Made by a program: the position numbers and the translations under genes
The notes under the pieces: generated by a model
Seen by the model: only the letters and a program-made list of their open reading frames with translations
What the model was told of the DNA's origin: nothing
Databases searched by the model: none
In this document: positions 27,301 through 39,426 of the stretch, piece by piece
Layout of the letters: each line of letters starts with the position of its first letter
Numbering within the stretch: the stretch's first letter is position 1
From: Cruorifilaria tuberocauda
Taxonomy: Eukaryota; Nematoda; Chromadorea; Rhabditida; Onchocercidae
Direction of reading: 5' to 3'
DNA length: 64,000 bases
Assembly: GCA_013365365.1 (NCBI GenBank)
Contig: JABVXU010000024.1
Span: 186,001 to 250,000 of the forward strand

Positions 27301-30300
27301 CGGACCAATTGTGGGATCACTGGACATCTATTCTGATTCTTTTAAGAAAAAAAAGAACAAACTTGGAATAGACAGTTTAATAAAACTATAAAACTCTTTC
27401 TATCATTCTCACCATCATTTTCATTCCACCTTAGCACTCGCAACTTTTATTCGAAAATGAGTACCTCTCGTAGGTGATCAGTAATAATAATACAAAAGCA
27501 GTTCTTCGAATACCAAAAGAGTAACTGCTCCAAAATTTCAAAAATTCGTCCATTTCCATCCATAAACTTGCTTGCAATGTATGTGACGCATCTACGCAAT
27601 GACGTTCTATCATCCATCAATACGTGTAATGGAGCCCTTTTTACAGGTAAGCCTGCTAATGCTGACGGTTTCATCGATAGAAGTGGAACAATAGAGGATT
27701 CTTGCGCGCATGAATAATTCAGCAGCTGAAAAAGTAACCAATAAACTAATTAATAAGGAAAAAAGAGTACAAAAGTAAATTGTAAATTCAAGCCGAATAA
27801 TAGATAGTATTAAGCAAATAAACTTATAAACATACTGAAGCAATCAAAATCTTATCATTTTCTGAACCGGATTCTTCAATGTTAAATTCTGCACGAAAAC
27901 GAACAGAACGTCGCCTCCAGTCCAAACCAGAATCTGACCGTTTTCGCTTTCTAAGAGGTACATGAAATAATAAACACATTTATTTAACAACAATAATGTA
28001 TGTCAATCAGATATAGCATGCTTCTTACTGAAATACGAGTGTACATCGATGCGATTAAATAGTTATTCATAAATTCACGAATTATATCGTACTAATGATA
28101 TAATATGTAAAAACAAAAATTTCTTTTACTGAAAATAGATATAAAAATTTTGACAATAATTGTGATTTTAACCCACATGAATCTAAGTACAAAATGATTA
28201 CATGCATCAGAAAATATATAAAAATTTTTAGTAAAAATTCATGTGGATTAAAAGAAGCAAAAGTTAATATAACTTACAATATTCGAAATAGGTTGGATAG
28301 CTTCCGCGGATACAATTTTATCAATTAAATCCTGGATTATGTTAAAACAATCCATGAAATTATTAGGAACAACATGAACAATCTCCTCGAATTCATCTAT
28401 ACTCGTACCACATATCATTACAGCTTGTTTTGCGAACTGCAGAAATATGTTGCTAGAATGTTCTATCATATTTAATATTTTGAAATTTTTAATTTCTTGG
28501 ATCAAATTTTGAAATGAAATTTCATATCTTACATAGATGTCTGCATGTAAGACAACATAAAAAATTACATAAAAGATCACAATGATGTCACTCAGGAATA
28601 TTCCGCTTAATGTGCTAAGACAGATAAAGTCGCGCTATCAATATGGGATCATAATTCCTAGCAGAAGCATAGATGAATAAAAATGGTAAGCGACTTACAC
28701 TGGAGAAGGATTCGATGCGGTCATATACGTCACACAAATAAATCCCTACTTCTGCTAAGCTGAAAGATGAAGCGCAATATTTTTAAAAAAAGGAGGAAAC
28801 TGATAGAAGCAAAAAAAGATTAGGTTTGCAAGTGGCAGTGATTAGACATACTTTGAACAAGTGCTTACGTCTACCATTACTGGTTTGAACAAAGGTTCAA
28901 TGTCAGTGATAGACTTTCCAACATTTGTGACTTCATTTAAAATCTGCAAATTAACGTTTAATTTAACTTTTTGTCAAAGTGATTTAAATTCTTGAAAGTC
29001 CACAAATTGAAAAAAATCCGGCCTTACTTTTCTACAATATCCTATTTTAATTAACTTCCAAACTTCTCAAACTTCCTTGATTAAGTCATTGTTTACTTCC
29101 CCATGAACAAGAGCTTGGATAGATTGAACGATACACCACGTTTCAAAAATAAAAATTTAATTAAACTGCGCACTAATTTGCTTTTACTACACAAGTTAAA
29201 ACATTATTCTAAACTGTTTTGATACATGTTAAAAACAGAACTGAATCAATAAAATTGTGAAACATGAAAATCAGCTAATTTGAAGGAAAAAAAAACGAAA
29301 TGCGACATCAACAAATTGAAATATGAATTAAAGAGAATACAAAAACAGCCAATAAAATTCACCAATTTTTTTTCTTTTTCCGTTATTTCCATAGCATTAT
29401 TATCCTGTACAAAAACCGGGTCTTCATTGAATATCTGACGACATTTCATTTCCCAATAAGGACTTGTTTCTCTAATGATTTCTTTCAAAACTCGTCCCAA
29501 GAAATATGTCTTGTCGTATTCTAATGCCGATTTTATTTTCAGGAGACAATCTGGAAAAGCCTAATAGATAATGGTCATCATGTCTCTTTCAGGAAGTTTG
29601 GTTATGACTAAAGTGCAACTTTAGACACGACATATGCTGCATCAAATAACTGAAACCAATTCAGTTTAATTATCAGTTCATTATCAATCTGTTTTCAATT
29701 AGCATTGCTATCTTCAGTTAGCAAACCTATCACTTTCGAACTGAGACATATTTAACGAATTTATTTCACTCTATTGTTACATTTATTTACAAAATATTGT
29801 CTTTTTTTGTATTTAAATGTTTTCAGAGTATTGAACTTCAGTAATTATTTATTAAAATATGCATTTGAACGACTGAATCAATTCTCGAACACTCAGATGA
29901 GCATTTTACTAATCATTATATGAGAAATCATGGGACAGAATTTAAATACGAAATAATGTTTAGCATCTCAAATGCATTGTATTTCATTAAATGGATGAGC
30001 AGAAAAATTTTCGAGCCTGGCGATAATTTTAAAAATATTAAAAACCTTCAAACAGATTGGCGTTATACAAGGCGATAAGAATCCCACGAATAACACTCCA
30101 GGCAGAGGAACACTTTCCGAATGCATACAGTGCCATAGACCAATCACGTACTTTCAGGGATTCTTCTCCTACATATTTCCATAAATATTCATCATTCGGA
30201 TATACAGTTAAAGCCTGCAGCATGAAAAGATAAAAAGAAAACCTTAGTAAGAACCGGACTATTTTGACAAAATAAAAATATGCACAAAAAACTAACCTTG

Positions 30301-31213
30301 GATTATTATTTTCGTGATTTTTGCCAAAATCAATTTTTCAATATTTTCAACTACTGAAAAACTAACTTTTACTTAACAGAGAAATATTGGAAAAACTAAT
30401 GATAAAAACGAAAAAACATTAAGATGAACTTACGCTTAACAAGTGATCTATTGGATCGTCTAGAAGTCGACCAATATTAAAGTGCAAGGAAGAAAAAAGG
30501 CGAGCCATAGCCGATACACGAGACTGGTTTGCACAAGCTTCTTCTCTGGCTTCATCCCAGTTGAAAAAATTAATATTAACCTTAAACAAATGTAATAATA
30601 AATTAAATAACATAAATAATAAGCTGAACAAATATTTAAGTAATAATGAAGTCAGAGTCAACTAAATAAATCTTTCACACTATCATGTGATACTAAATAC
30701 AAGACCTCACAGAAGTATTCAGCAGCCCTTTAGTTGAAAGAAAGGAATATGAAAGCCTTCTAAGCCTATATCGCTGGAATCAGGAAATGTTAGTATGCTG
30801 ACTTCAAATTTTTGAAGAATTGGATGTTGGAGAAGTTTTTCCATTATTGTAAGCGCTTTCTGCTTTCGACCATCTACAACAAGATAGAGAGCCTTCGTAT
30901 AATCAGCTTGCAATGAAGCTTCCTGTAATTAAATTCATTTCCTATTTGCTATTACACATTACTTACCATACTTGGCATTAATAAAACTTACAACTGCTTC
31001 TTCAGTTTGTGCCCCGTCATCCACAGAATCCCAAACATTGATATCATCAACTCCATCATCATCGCTACTTTTCTCTTCACTTTCATTTTCACTATTACTT
31101 TCTTCGGCTGAACTTTCATCACTTTCTGTATTGCTTTCCTCCTCATCCTCTTCCTCATCGTCACTACTGTTTTCCACATCATCTATTCGCACTGCGTCAC
31201 TCGGTTCTGCCAT
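21324..31213 (-). CDS. CABIN1: CABIN1/HIR3-like TPR protein of the HIRA histone-chaperone complex
   Basis: A multi-exon gene runs from ATG at 31213 to TAG at 21324-21326. The first exon (30992-31213) is very acidic (long Glu/Asp/Ser runs). The second opens with EASLQADYTKALYLVVDG, matching the first TPR of CABIN1. Further matches recalled from human CABIN1 include NDEYLWKYVGEESLKVRDW (about 30150), AQIERRESLEAIQRLFDSRQ (about 26300), CPSRRKRQLEEHGG (about 24900), WRCHYFLAKIAEKCGNALED (about 23700), and FPHFKSYYRLSQLALYKG plus RKRTNFNPDN (about 22500). The mammalian C-terminal calcineurin/MEF2-binding part is absent; the protein ends with a short basic tail. CABIN1/Hir3 bridges HIRA and UBN1 in replication-independent H3.3 deposition. 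The same-strand eIF2B beta gene lies 642 bp upstream, a spacing compatible with a nematode operon. Not every exon junction was resolved; the one near 30044/29560 is one base out of frame. Confidence 0.85.
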
Positions 31214-31855
31214 CGATTTGTAAGCCAGAAATCTCTCGAACTTAAGGTGAAATTTCAGTCTTGCAATTTACACTGGACTGTAATTTTGCTATCAGAAAGT
31301 TTCCAGCAGTATTAGGAAGTCGTTTGACATTATCAATGTTAATTGGCGAACTCTAGTCAAAGAACACAAAAATTCTTGAACTAAAAGTAAAATTACATCT
31401 TGCCAAATAAATGAACATACTAGCGGAAAAAAACTGAGCAGGAAAATATAGCACGTGAAGTACGTCAACCGAATCGTAAAAATTGTAGTTTTCTGAATTT
31501 ATTACTTCAAATATTATCTTTCATAAACTTGTTCGATCAGATGAATAGGCCATGAAACGATAATTCATTTTGTTGAAGTGTGTTAAAGATCACAATAGAC
31601 ATCATTAATAAAACAGACAGAATGCAATACGAGTTGGCACGAATGTAAGGGTATATAAAAAAGTATGTAAAAAATTCCATTTGAGAATCCTGCAATAGTA
31701 TACTATAAAAACTATGTATTTTAAAGGATATAGATAGGAACTTTACTATGAAACATTCTCAAACATTGCATGCATTAAATACATCATTGATAGCATTTAT
31801 AAAAAAGGAACTTCAATAATAACAAATTAATAAAGTCCTCGCCATATAATTTTCC
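31214..31855. other. spacer between two same-strand genes
   Basis: The 0.64-kb space lies between eIF2B beta and the CABIN1-like gene. It could be an intercistronic region of an operon or simply a 3' UTR plus promoter. I saw no separate gene. Confidence 0.45.
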
Positions 31856-33766
31856 CTATAACGACATTTCAATACGATTACGACAATAGTAATCTCCAAT
31901 GAAACGGTAAACATGAGACGGAGTGAAAGTAGATGTATGTGATATGTACTGTAATATAAGCTCTGCGGAGATCAGATCGAAGAGAGGATTCACAATTTGA
32001 GCACCTTCCATTTCTTTCATTTCTGTGAAAGGTATCACATCAGTGGCAGAACCAAAAGAGTGTATACGATCAATATCTGCTACAAAAAACGGAGTAAATT
32101 TGTAGAAAGAAGCACAAACTGAAACTGGCACTGCATGTCGTTTAGCTGCTAAACATATCATTAGACACCCTGAAACATTTTTTTCTTTACTTGCAAATAA
32201 CTTTTCATCATATTGACTAAAAAATAAAACAGTACCTGCTGGTGCCAAACAAGAACCATCCGGGAACACAGCGACAGCAGAGATAAAAACTCGGGTAGCA
32301 CGCTGCATAGCAGTTAGAACATCCACTGATGATATAGAATCACAATCAATTTCTTCATCTACTACCAATAACCGAAAACTTTTCTGGCTTTTACGAGCTG
32401 AATTGAAGAAAGTCCTAAGTGTCGATGAGAGCGATAATGAATGTGTTATGATAACATCAGATGTGCAAATGTGGTCACTTGCCTACAAAAGTAAACATTT
32501 TGATTTTTTTCTTTACTTATTTTTCTCCTTAAGTAAATAATGATGGTAATTCCTCAGCAGATTGAATGATACTGTACATTAATAATATTGTGTTCCATTA
32601 ATTACTCTTGAAAAACTTCGATTCTTACGTAATTTTCATCAATGCTTTATGAATAAAGATTGTGGTTATGGTAATAACGGACATTTTTCTTCGAGAATGG
32701 TCTAGTATAAAGCAAAGAAGTACTAACTACCTCTTCTAAATCAAAATTTGGAATTTTTGAACATATTTAATATTTCTTTGGGGCTGTTCTTAGGTGAAAA
32801 CATTTACCTGAGCGCATATATCTTCGATACAAGTGTCGATTTCGGTTGCAAATTCATTAATAGCAACAACAGTTAATTTTCGAAGTTCTCGTGGATCCAT
32901 AACTGTTTTACTACTCGGAGATTTCCATAACTCCTACAATATGACACTACTAGTGGAAAAATTGCATTTTAGCAATACAGCAAAGGTACACTGCACACTC
33001 TTCAAATTAGGAAATAACGAACATTTAGGGAATCATGGGGTATTAAATTTCCAAATGTAGCATTAGCTTGACCATTTTCTTCACAGATCATCTTGATTAC
33101 ACATAACAGAATGTTTGAAACAACAAACTGGTACGGTAACGCTTCTAACAGACGTTTTCTTTCGGTTTCCAGCAATTCAATGAGATCTCTGAAAAGGATT
33201 TCTCGCATAAATATTCCATTATGATTAACTAAATGAGAAGTTTCAAAATGTACTTAATGACATGTCAGAAACACACCAAAAATAATTCCGAAACCCAATC
33301 AGGTTTTCTTCCCTTCTACAACCTTTCAAAGCATGATCTTATTACAGTCTACTACTAAGTAAAATAATCACAAGACTCACTGAGCATTGTCGTACTCTCC
33401 AAGACCTACGATTTTCCTCACATAAGCTAAAGTATCAACTGCGGTTTCATGAGATGATACTTGTCGCATGCTGAAAATATTCAATTTGGAAGTCTTGCAA
33501 ATTTTACTTCGAATTTAAATCCACATGAAATAATCATAAAATTGTAGAGTTTTATCTGTTATTTGAAGTGAAAAAAATGCTACTTTCAAATGAATAATCT
33601 TCCACTCAAAATTTTTGATCTTCTCCCTCTCATTTTGGATATATTTAAATTTTGAGAAGTACACATACCCATTTTTTTGCCGATGTATAAATAGACGTCG
33701 TGCGCTATCTCGATCTACTTCCTTTTTCATTTCATTGTTCTCGGTGCTTTTTCTTACTATATTCAT
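31856..33766 (-). CDS. EIF2B2: translation initiation factor eIF2B subunit beta
   Basis: Six exons (33669-33766, 33381-33470, 33023-33188, 32808-32933, 32236-32482, 31856-32169, minus strand) join in frame to 346 residues; the human protein has 351. The N-terminal helical part is followed by the Rossmann-like domain shared by alpha, beta and delta subunits: INEFATEIDTCIEDICAQAS, HICTSDVIITHSLS, DGSCLAPAG, AAKRHAVPVSVCASFYKFTP and the C-terminal NPLFDLISAELI and SHVYRFIGDYY. eIF2B is the decameric GDP/GTP exchange factor for eIF2; the beta subunit belongs to the regulatory core that senses phosphorylated eIF2 alpha. All introns are GT-AG, the last only 66 bp long. Confidence 0.93.
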
Positions 33767-35357
33767 TATTTAATTATAGTATATAATGTTCCTATTTCAG
33801 GTGTCTAAAATGATGGAATTAATAAAATAACCGTGTCTTCCTTGCTGCATGACGTTTTGCTTTTACCAAATTACTACTGCTGGAATGAAATTTATATTAT
33901 ACAAAAAAATGAAAAAAAATATTGATAATGATAATAGTAATATTGTGATAATGATATAATATGTGATAATGATAATGTATTGTGATAATGAGAGAAATAA
34001 CGATTTTAGAATTTGAAGTATAGCAATCGTACAAAAAAAATCTTCACTACAAGCGGCAAAAACAAGTGATATTAAAAGTGATATCAGAAAGAGCCCTAGT
34101 CGGAGGAAACGAGATCTATCCCTCCGACTGAAATTCATAGTTAATAATCAACTGCATTGAGAATTCTTCCAGGCCGATTGGTATTTTACGGTAACCCTGT
34201 GATGGATTCGGTTAATAGTGATGACGCTTTGTAGTTCAGCGCATCGTGGTACTTAGTGTTAAGGAAAGTGTGAAGGAGGAGAAGTTTCAGACTGAAGAAA
34301 TGGGCTAGAGAAGAAGAAATTTTAAGTAACTTGTTATGGGTCTGAAACTGCTCATAAAGTAATGAGCACAAGTCGCCATATTAGCCCAAGAAACGTTTTA
34401 TTAGGGTACGGTGTTACTGAGTTTTGCGGATGAAACCAGAATTTTGAAAATGAGGAACACTACTATAGCATCGAAAGTTGACAGTGATTGATTGGGAGCA
34501 ATCACCGAAACTGATCTTGCCCAATAGTAAGTTAGCGGAAAACTTCACCGCAGTTTTCTGTGGTTTGGACATTGAAGAAATGCAAAAGCTGAATGAGTGA
34601 ATATCTTATGAGCTGATCAATCGAGAAAGCCGCCGTCTTGAACTATCACGTTGTCTGCGGAAAGCAGGAGAACACTTCTCGACTGGACTGCGGATGGGAA
34701 TTGTATAATGAATTGAAAACGGACGATAACCATTTTGATTGAATGGAAAAACTCCAGTACACTTTCAAACTTTTAAAAGTGTCTTTTTCTGGTTTAATTT
34801 ATTTAAACTTGTTGTGAATACCGGCGAAATCAATGCTCAACAAATTGGTGAAATACGGAAACCTAATATCAGATACACAGTTCGATGGAATGAATTGAAA
34901 TACACTATTGCTATTTAATTTTTCCTAGAGCCAGCAGAGTTCTGAGTGTTTTCCACGAGTTAATTTCCACGCCCAGAATTAATTTCCACGTTAAAAAACT
35001 TAATCTAATGGATAATTTTTTTGCTGTTGTGATCGCTGTTTTAAGTAATAAAAAACATGTCTAAGCTGAGGTATATTGAATTAAAGTTTGCGGCTTGAAA
35101 TCGCATCTATGGCTGCTGCACGTTGTATTGAGATGTTAAGCGTTACACTGTGTTTTGCAAGATACAAATATATATAGAACAATACAAGATGCAAATACAG
35201 ATAATAAGGTTGAGAAAAGAGTCTACCATTCACTGACTTATTTTCAATGCTATGTTATATGTCATTTATTTTTTTCTCTTGATATTTCAGGTTCTTATTC
35301 ACTGTTTGATGATATTGTCCATATAAGAGCTGTACGATTATTGGCAGAGAACCAATA
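33767..35357. other. 1.6-kb divergent intergenic region
   Basis: The space lies between the eIF2B beta and AP-1 mu start codons. It has a GATAAT-rich low-complexity tract (about 33925-33990) and a short GC-rich hairpin (9-bp stem, about 34097-34129). A TTTCAG at 35285-35290, 68 bases before the AP-1 mu ATG, could be a trans-splice acceptor. No coding exon was found. Confidence 0.45.
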
Positions 35358-37727
35358 ATGTCCTGTTCGGCAATCTTTATTTTGGACTTGAAAGGAAATG
35401 TAACTTTTTTGTATAATTTTGTCGCTGAAGAGGCAGTTTTGAAATATTTAGAACGGTATGACGAGATTGATAAAAATAGTAAGAACTAATAGATTCATCT
35501 TGATCTAGGTAATAATGTCACGCAACTATCGAGGGGACGTGGAGATGTCCGTAATTGATTCTTTCATGCCTCTGCTAATGGAGAAAGAGGATGAGGGTCT
35601 ATTAGCTCCAGTGTTGCAGAAGCATGATATCAGCTATGTTTTTGTCAAACATCTTAACATATTTCGTACGTTTCGTACTTCATGACTTGCTGATAGCAAA
35701 TTTTTCTAATGTAATTCCACTGTATTTCAAATTATCATTATCACTCAGCTTTGAATAGTCGCAATATATGATAAGATTTAAAAGCTGATTTGTGACAGCA
35801 TATGTATGAAACACTCACATTGGTATTTTCTAATATATTATAAATATAATCGAAGAAGCCATTCAGGTTCAATCAACTGGATAGAAAGTCCATTTTTGTC
35901 CTCTAACTTTATATTTGCCATTTTCTGGTTATTTTTAGTTGTTTCGATATCAAAGAAGAATGTGAATGTCGCAATGATGCTTGCTTTTCTGTATAAATGT
36001 ATTGAAGTATTCAGTGAATATTTCAAGGTTTGTTTGGTTATGACAATCTGCGTTATATCATGTCGTAGTTGAACTGACCATTTTGGTACATTTAAACCAT
36101 TCTGATTTCCTTTTAAGGATTTTGAAGAGGAATCAGTACGAGATAATTTTGTTGTTTTCTATGAACTTTTGGATGAGATGATGGATTTCGGTTATCCTCA
36201 AACGACAGAGAGCCGTATTTTGCAAGAGTAATTGTTTCCCTAGTATATTATAAAAGAAATGGATACGAAATTATTTTTTAGTCACCAAAAGCTAAGTTGT
36301 TTAGGTACATTACACAAGAACGATATATGCTCGACATTGCTCCGAGACCTCCAATGGCAGTAACGAATGCAGTTTCTTGGCGTTCGGATGGTTTGAAATA
36401 TCGCAAGAATGAAGTTTTCCTTGATGTTATCGAATCAGTCAATATGTTGGTGAGCTTAAAATTGAATTGATATTGAGAGACTAATCAAATCTTTTGAATA
36501 TAAACGAAACGGTTTTTTCATTAAACTTCTACTTATATAGATTTTCCTCCTAGGTTAATGCTTCTGGTTCAGTATTGCGTAGCGAAATCGTTGGAGCGAT
36601 TAAGATGCGGGTACTGCTTTCTGGAATGCCTGAATTACGTCTTGGACTTAACGATAAAATCCTCTTCCAAACATATTCAAGTGCGTGTTTTTCATTCTAT
36701 GCATTCCAAATTGTTTTTGTTTTTAAAAAATTTGAGGAATACGACCAAACCGCATACATGTTAGAAATTTGAAATTATCTTCAGGAGGACGAGGTAAAGC
36801 TGTAGAATTGGAAGATGTGAAATTCCATCAGTGTGTACGATTATCTCGGTTTGAAAATGACCGTACCATAAGTTTTGTACCGCCTGATGGAGAGTTTGAA
36901 CTAATGAATTATCGTTTAACAACAACTGTGAAACCGTTAATTTGGGTGGAATCTTGCATGGAGAAGCATGCTCATTCTAGAGTTGAATATATGGTGAAGG
37001 TAACTTATTTTACTCTATCTCATCTCTATTGATTTAAATTCAATATGTCAACTTTATGCTTTTTTGGATATTAATTTATTACAACAAGAAATTTTGCTTT
37101 AAAAAACTCATAATAACTCATGTTCAGGCAAAATCTCAGTTTAAACGTCAGTCTATTGCAAATCATGTGGAGATCATTATACCTGTGCCCAGTGATGCAG
37201 ACTCACCTAAATTCAAAACTTCTGTTGGTTCAGTAAAATATGTTCCTGAGTTGAGTGCATTTGTTTGGATGATTCGAAGTTTCCCTGGTTAACGTTTGGA
37301 ACTTCTTGTTTCATATTTTGTTTTATTTGGAATGTCGTCTTCTAAAAATGTTTTCAATCTAATCATCTAAACAAAGCGGCGAATGATTTTTAGGTGGTCG
37401 TGAATATCTAATGCGTGCGCATTTTTGCTTGCCTTCGATTATAGCTGATGAGACGGAGAGAAAACCGCCAATTTCAGTGAAGTTTGAAATTCCATACTTT
37501 ACAACGAGTGGCCTCCAGATAAGTTTCTGATACTTCGAAAAATTGTCCATTAGTTTGTGTCAAAACTGTTGCGATTATTTTGATTTTAATTTATTTTTCA
37601 TTCTATATCTTATAAGTTAATTGTTTAGGTTCGTTATCTGAAAATTATTGAGAAGAGTGGGTATCAGGCATTGCCATGGGTTCGTTACGTCACACAGAAT
37701 GGTGATTATCAATTGCGAATGCAGTGA
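35358..37727 (+). CDS. AP1M1: AP-1 clathrin adaptor medium subunit (mu)
   Basis: Ten exons (35358-35399, 35509-35665, 35939-36027, 36118-36227, 36305-36449, 36554-36680, 36785-36999, 37128-37287, 37394-37518, 37629-37727) give 422 residues, exactly the length of C. elegans APM-1/UNC-101. The N-terminal longin fold ([34 protein letters not shown]) is followed by the linker and the mu homology domain ([77 protein letters not shown]). The family recognises YxxPhi sorting signals at the trans-Golgi network and endosomes. Some otherwise conserved positions differ (for example [10 protein letters not shown]), so it fits either of the two nematode mu1 paralogues. The last intron begins with AT (ataagt) at 37519 and ends in AG; reading on instead truncates the protein after GLQ plus three residues. 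Confidence 0.93.
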
Positions 37728-39426
37728 CATATATTAGTTTTTCAACAAGATGAAATGGACAATTTTCCGGAAAATAGTTATCCACGTTTTTTTACATTTT
37801 TTTTTCGATTTCGTATTATCTTCTAATGGCCTTTTCTTTTTGCATGTGGCACTCATTTCACTTCATCAGTTTAGTGATTTCCAGGCGTGTACCTTTAAAA
37901 TGATAGGACTTTAATTTATAACCAGGCAAGAACTTCTACCTTTTTGAAAAAAAGCCTTATTTTTTTTGCGTCTTTATTATACACCCTGATTTTTTCCCTT
38001 TAACTTTTTTCTGATTTTATAATATTTCTTCTATTTTGGTGAGATTTTCTGATTGTAAAATCAGGTTATTGTTAAAAAACTGTGATGTATTTCTTGTGCC
38101 TTTTTATGCATCGTGGTATATGTCTTTAGCTGGTCATTCCATTATTTGTATATAATTACTGAGCAATTTATATGATGTACTGAAAATTTCGAAACGAAGG
38201 TAAAATATAAATTTAATTTGTAAAAAATCTGTATATACAGAATCTAGAAGAGATGATGAAACCTGTGCATAGGGACTTTCAGTCAAAGATAAATGTGAAC
38301 AGTTGTAAATTTAGCAATAACTGCCTTGAAAATTGATATAGATGTGAGCCAAATGATGACAGGATATTATTAATTCAAAGTAAAAGTGAAACAATTTTTA
38401 TTAGTTCAAAGTAAAAGTGAAACAACTTTTTACTTTTTAAATATTTGTAAGGTTATTTTAATCAGCTTTCTTCTTTCCTCAATGACTTCATGATGATTTT
38501 TATAAAGCAATAATTTCAAGTTTTTTCAAGCTTTCTTGAAGTATTTCTTTAAGCTTGTGTAATCCTCTGTTACCATCTTCACTTCATCGTTCTATAAATC
38601 AACGAAGAACTAAATATTCCGCTTTCTTGATAGTGCTTTTTCAGTATTTTCAAATGTGACAATATCTTTTCAATGTGACAAGATCATTTTCTTCCGTTCA
38701 AAAATAACAGTAATATTACCCCGAAACTAGAATTATTCTATAAAATATTTAAAAATATGAATAATTGTTATTTCTACATAATAATATGCGATAATAATTA
38801 TATTCTCATCAATACATATGTACGAAAACAAACATCACCAATTGAAAATTGGAATGAAAAGATTTCAAAATATGAAGGAGAGTATATAATATATCTCAAT
38901 TCATTAACAATCCGTTCCTCTTCTCTGGCGACATTATTTGTTATGGAAATTAGTGACGTTATTTGTTATGGAAAAAAGATATAGCCACATCTTTATTTTA
39001 TTCCATTATCACTACTCAAAACTTTTATTTTGTGGTTCTAACAATTAAATCTTCTACTTGCGATCTGATGTGAGATTCTACGCGAATTGCGCATCTTCAA
39101 ACTTCTTAAGAATAAATTTGTATAGACAGCTTTACTGAACTCGTCTTCCATTATAGTCATAGGCGTTATAGTCTTGGCCTTATCCTTTTAACAATAAACT
39201 TTATACGATTGTCCAGTGATTTCGCAATCTGATGAACGAACATTGCAGGAGTTGGTAAGAAATATCATAGCTCAAAAAGATGTTTCAATGTTCTACGTGT
39301 CTGTTTTCCGGCCTGATTCCGTTCTTGAGCACGCCAATACGAGTAACTAACTTTCATCAATGTACTATTCCTATAGCACTCCTATAACACAGTAAATTTA
39401 ATAAATGGCCTAATCAGTTGCTGCTC
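37728..39426. other. 1.7-kb 3' intergenic region
   Basis: Downstream of AP-1 mu the sequence is very AT-rich. It includes a two-copy tandem repeat (38367-38432, period about 31 bp) and a shorter duplicated element near 38928-38972. No gene is supported. Confidence 0.5.
38367..38432. repeat. two-copy tandem repeat
   Basis: The element containing TTCAAAGTAAAAGTGAAACA occurs twice with a period of about 31 bases and small differences at the edges. Confidence 0.85.

Noticed and set aside
30972..31223. 83-codon plus-strand frame of Ser/Leu repeats
   Set aside because: It is the antisense shadow of the acidic first exon of the CABIN1-like gene.
34097..34129. Short GC-rich hairpin (AGTCGGAGG / CCTCCGACT)
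   Set aside because: A 9-bp stem with a 15-base loop alone is too weak to call an RNA gene or terminator in a nematode genome.
35155..35358. 67-codon frame just before AP-1 mu
   Set aside because: It ends at the AP-1 mu start, has no homology, and includes a probable trans-splice acceptor (TTTCAG) within it, so it is 5' flank.
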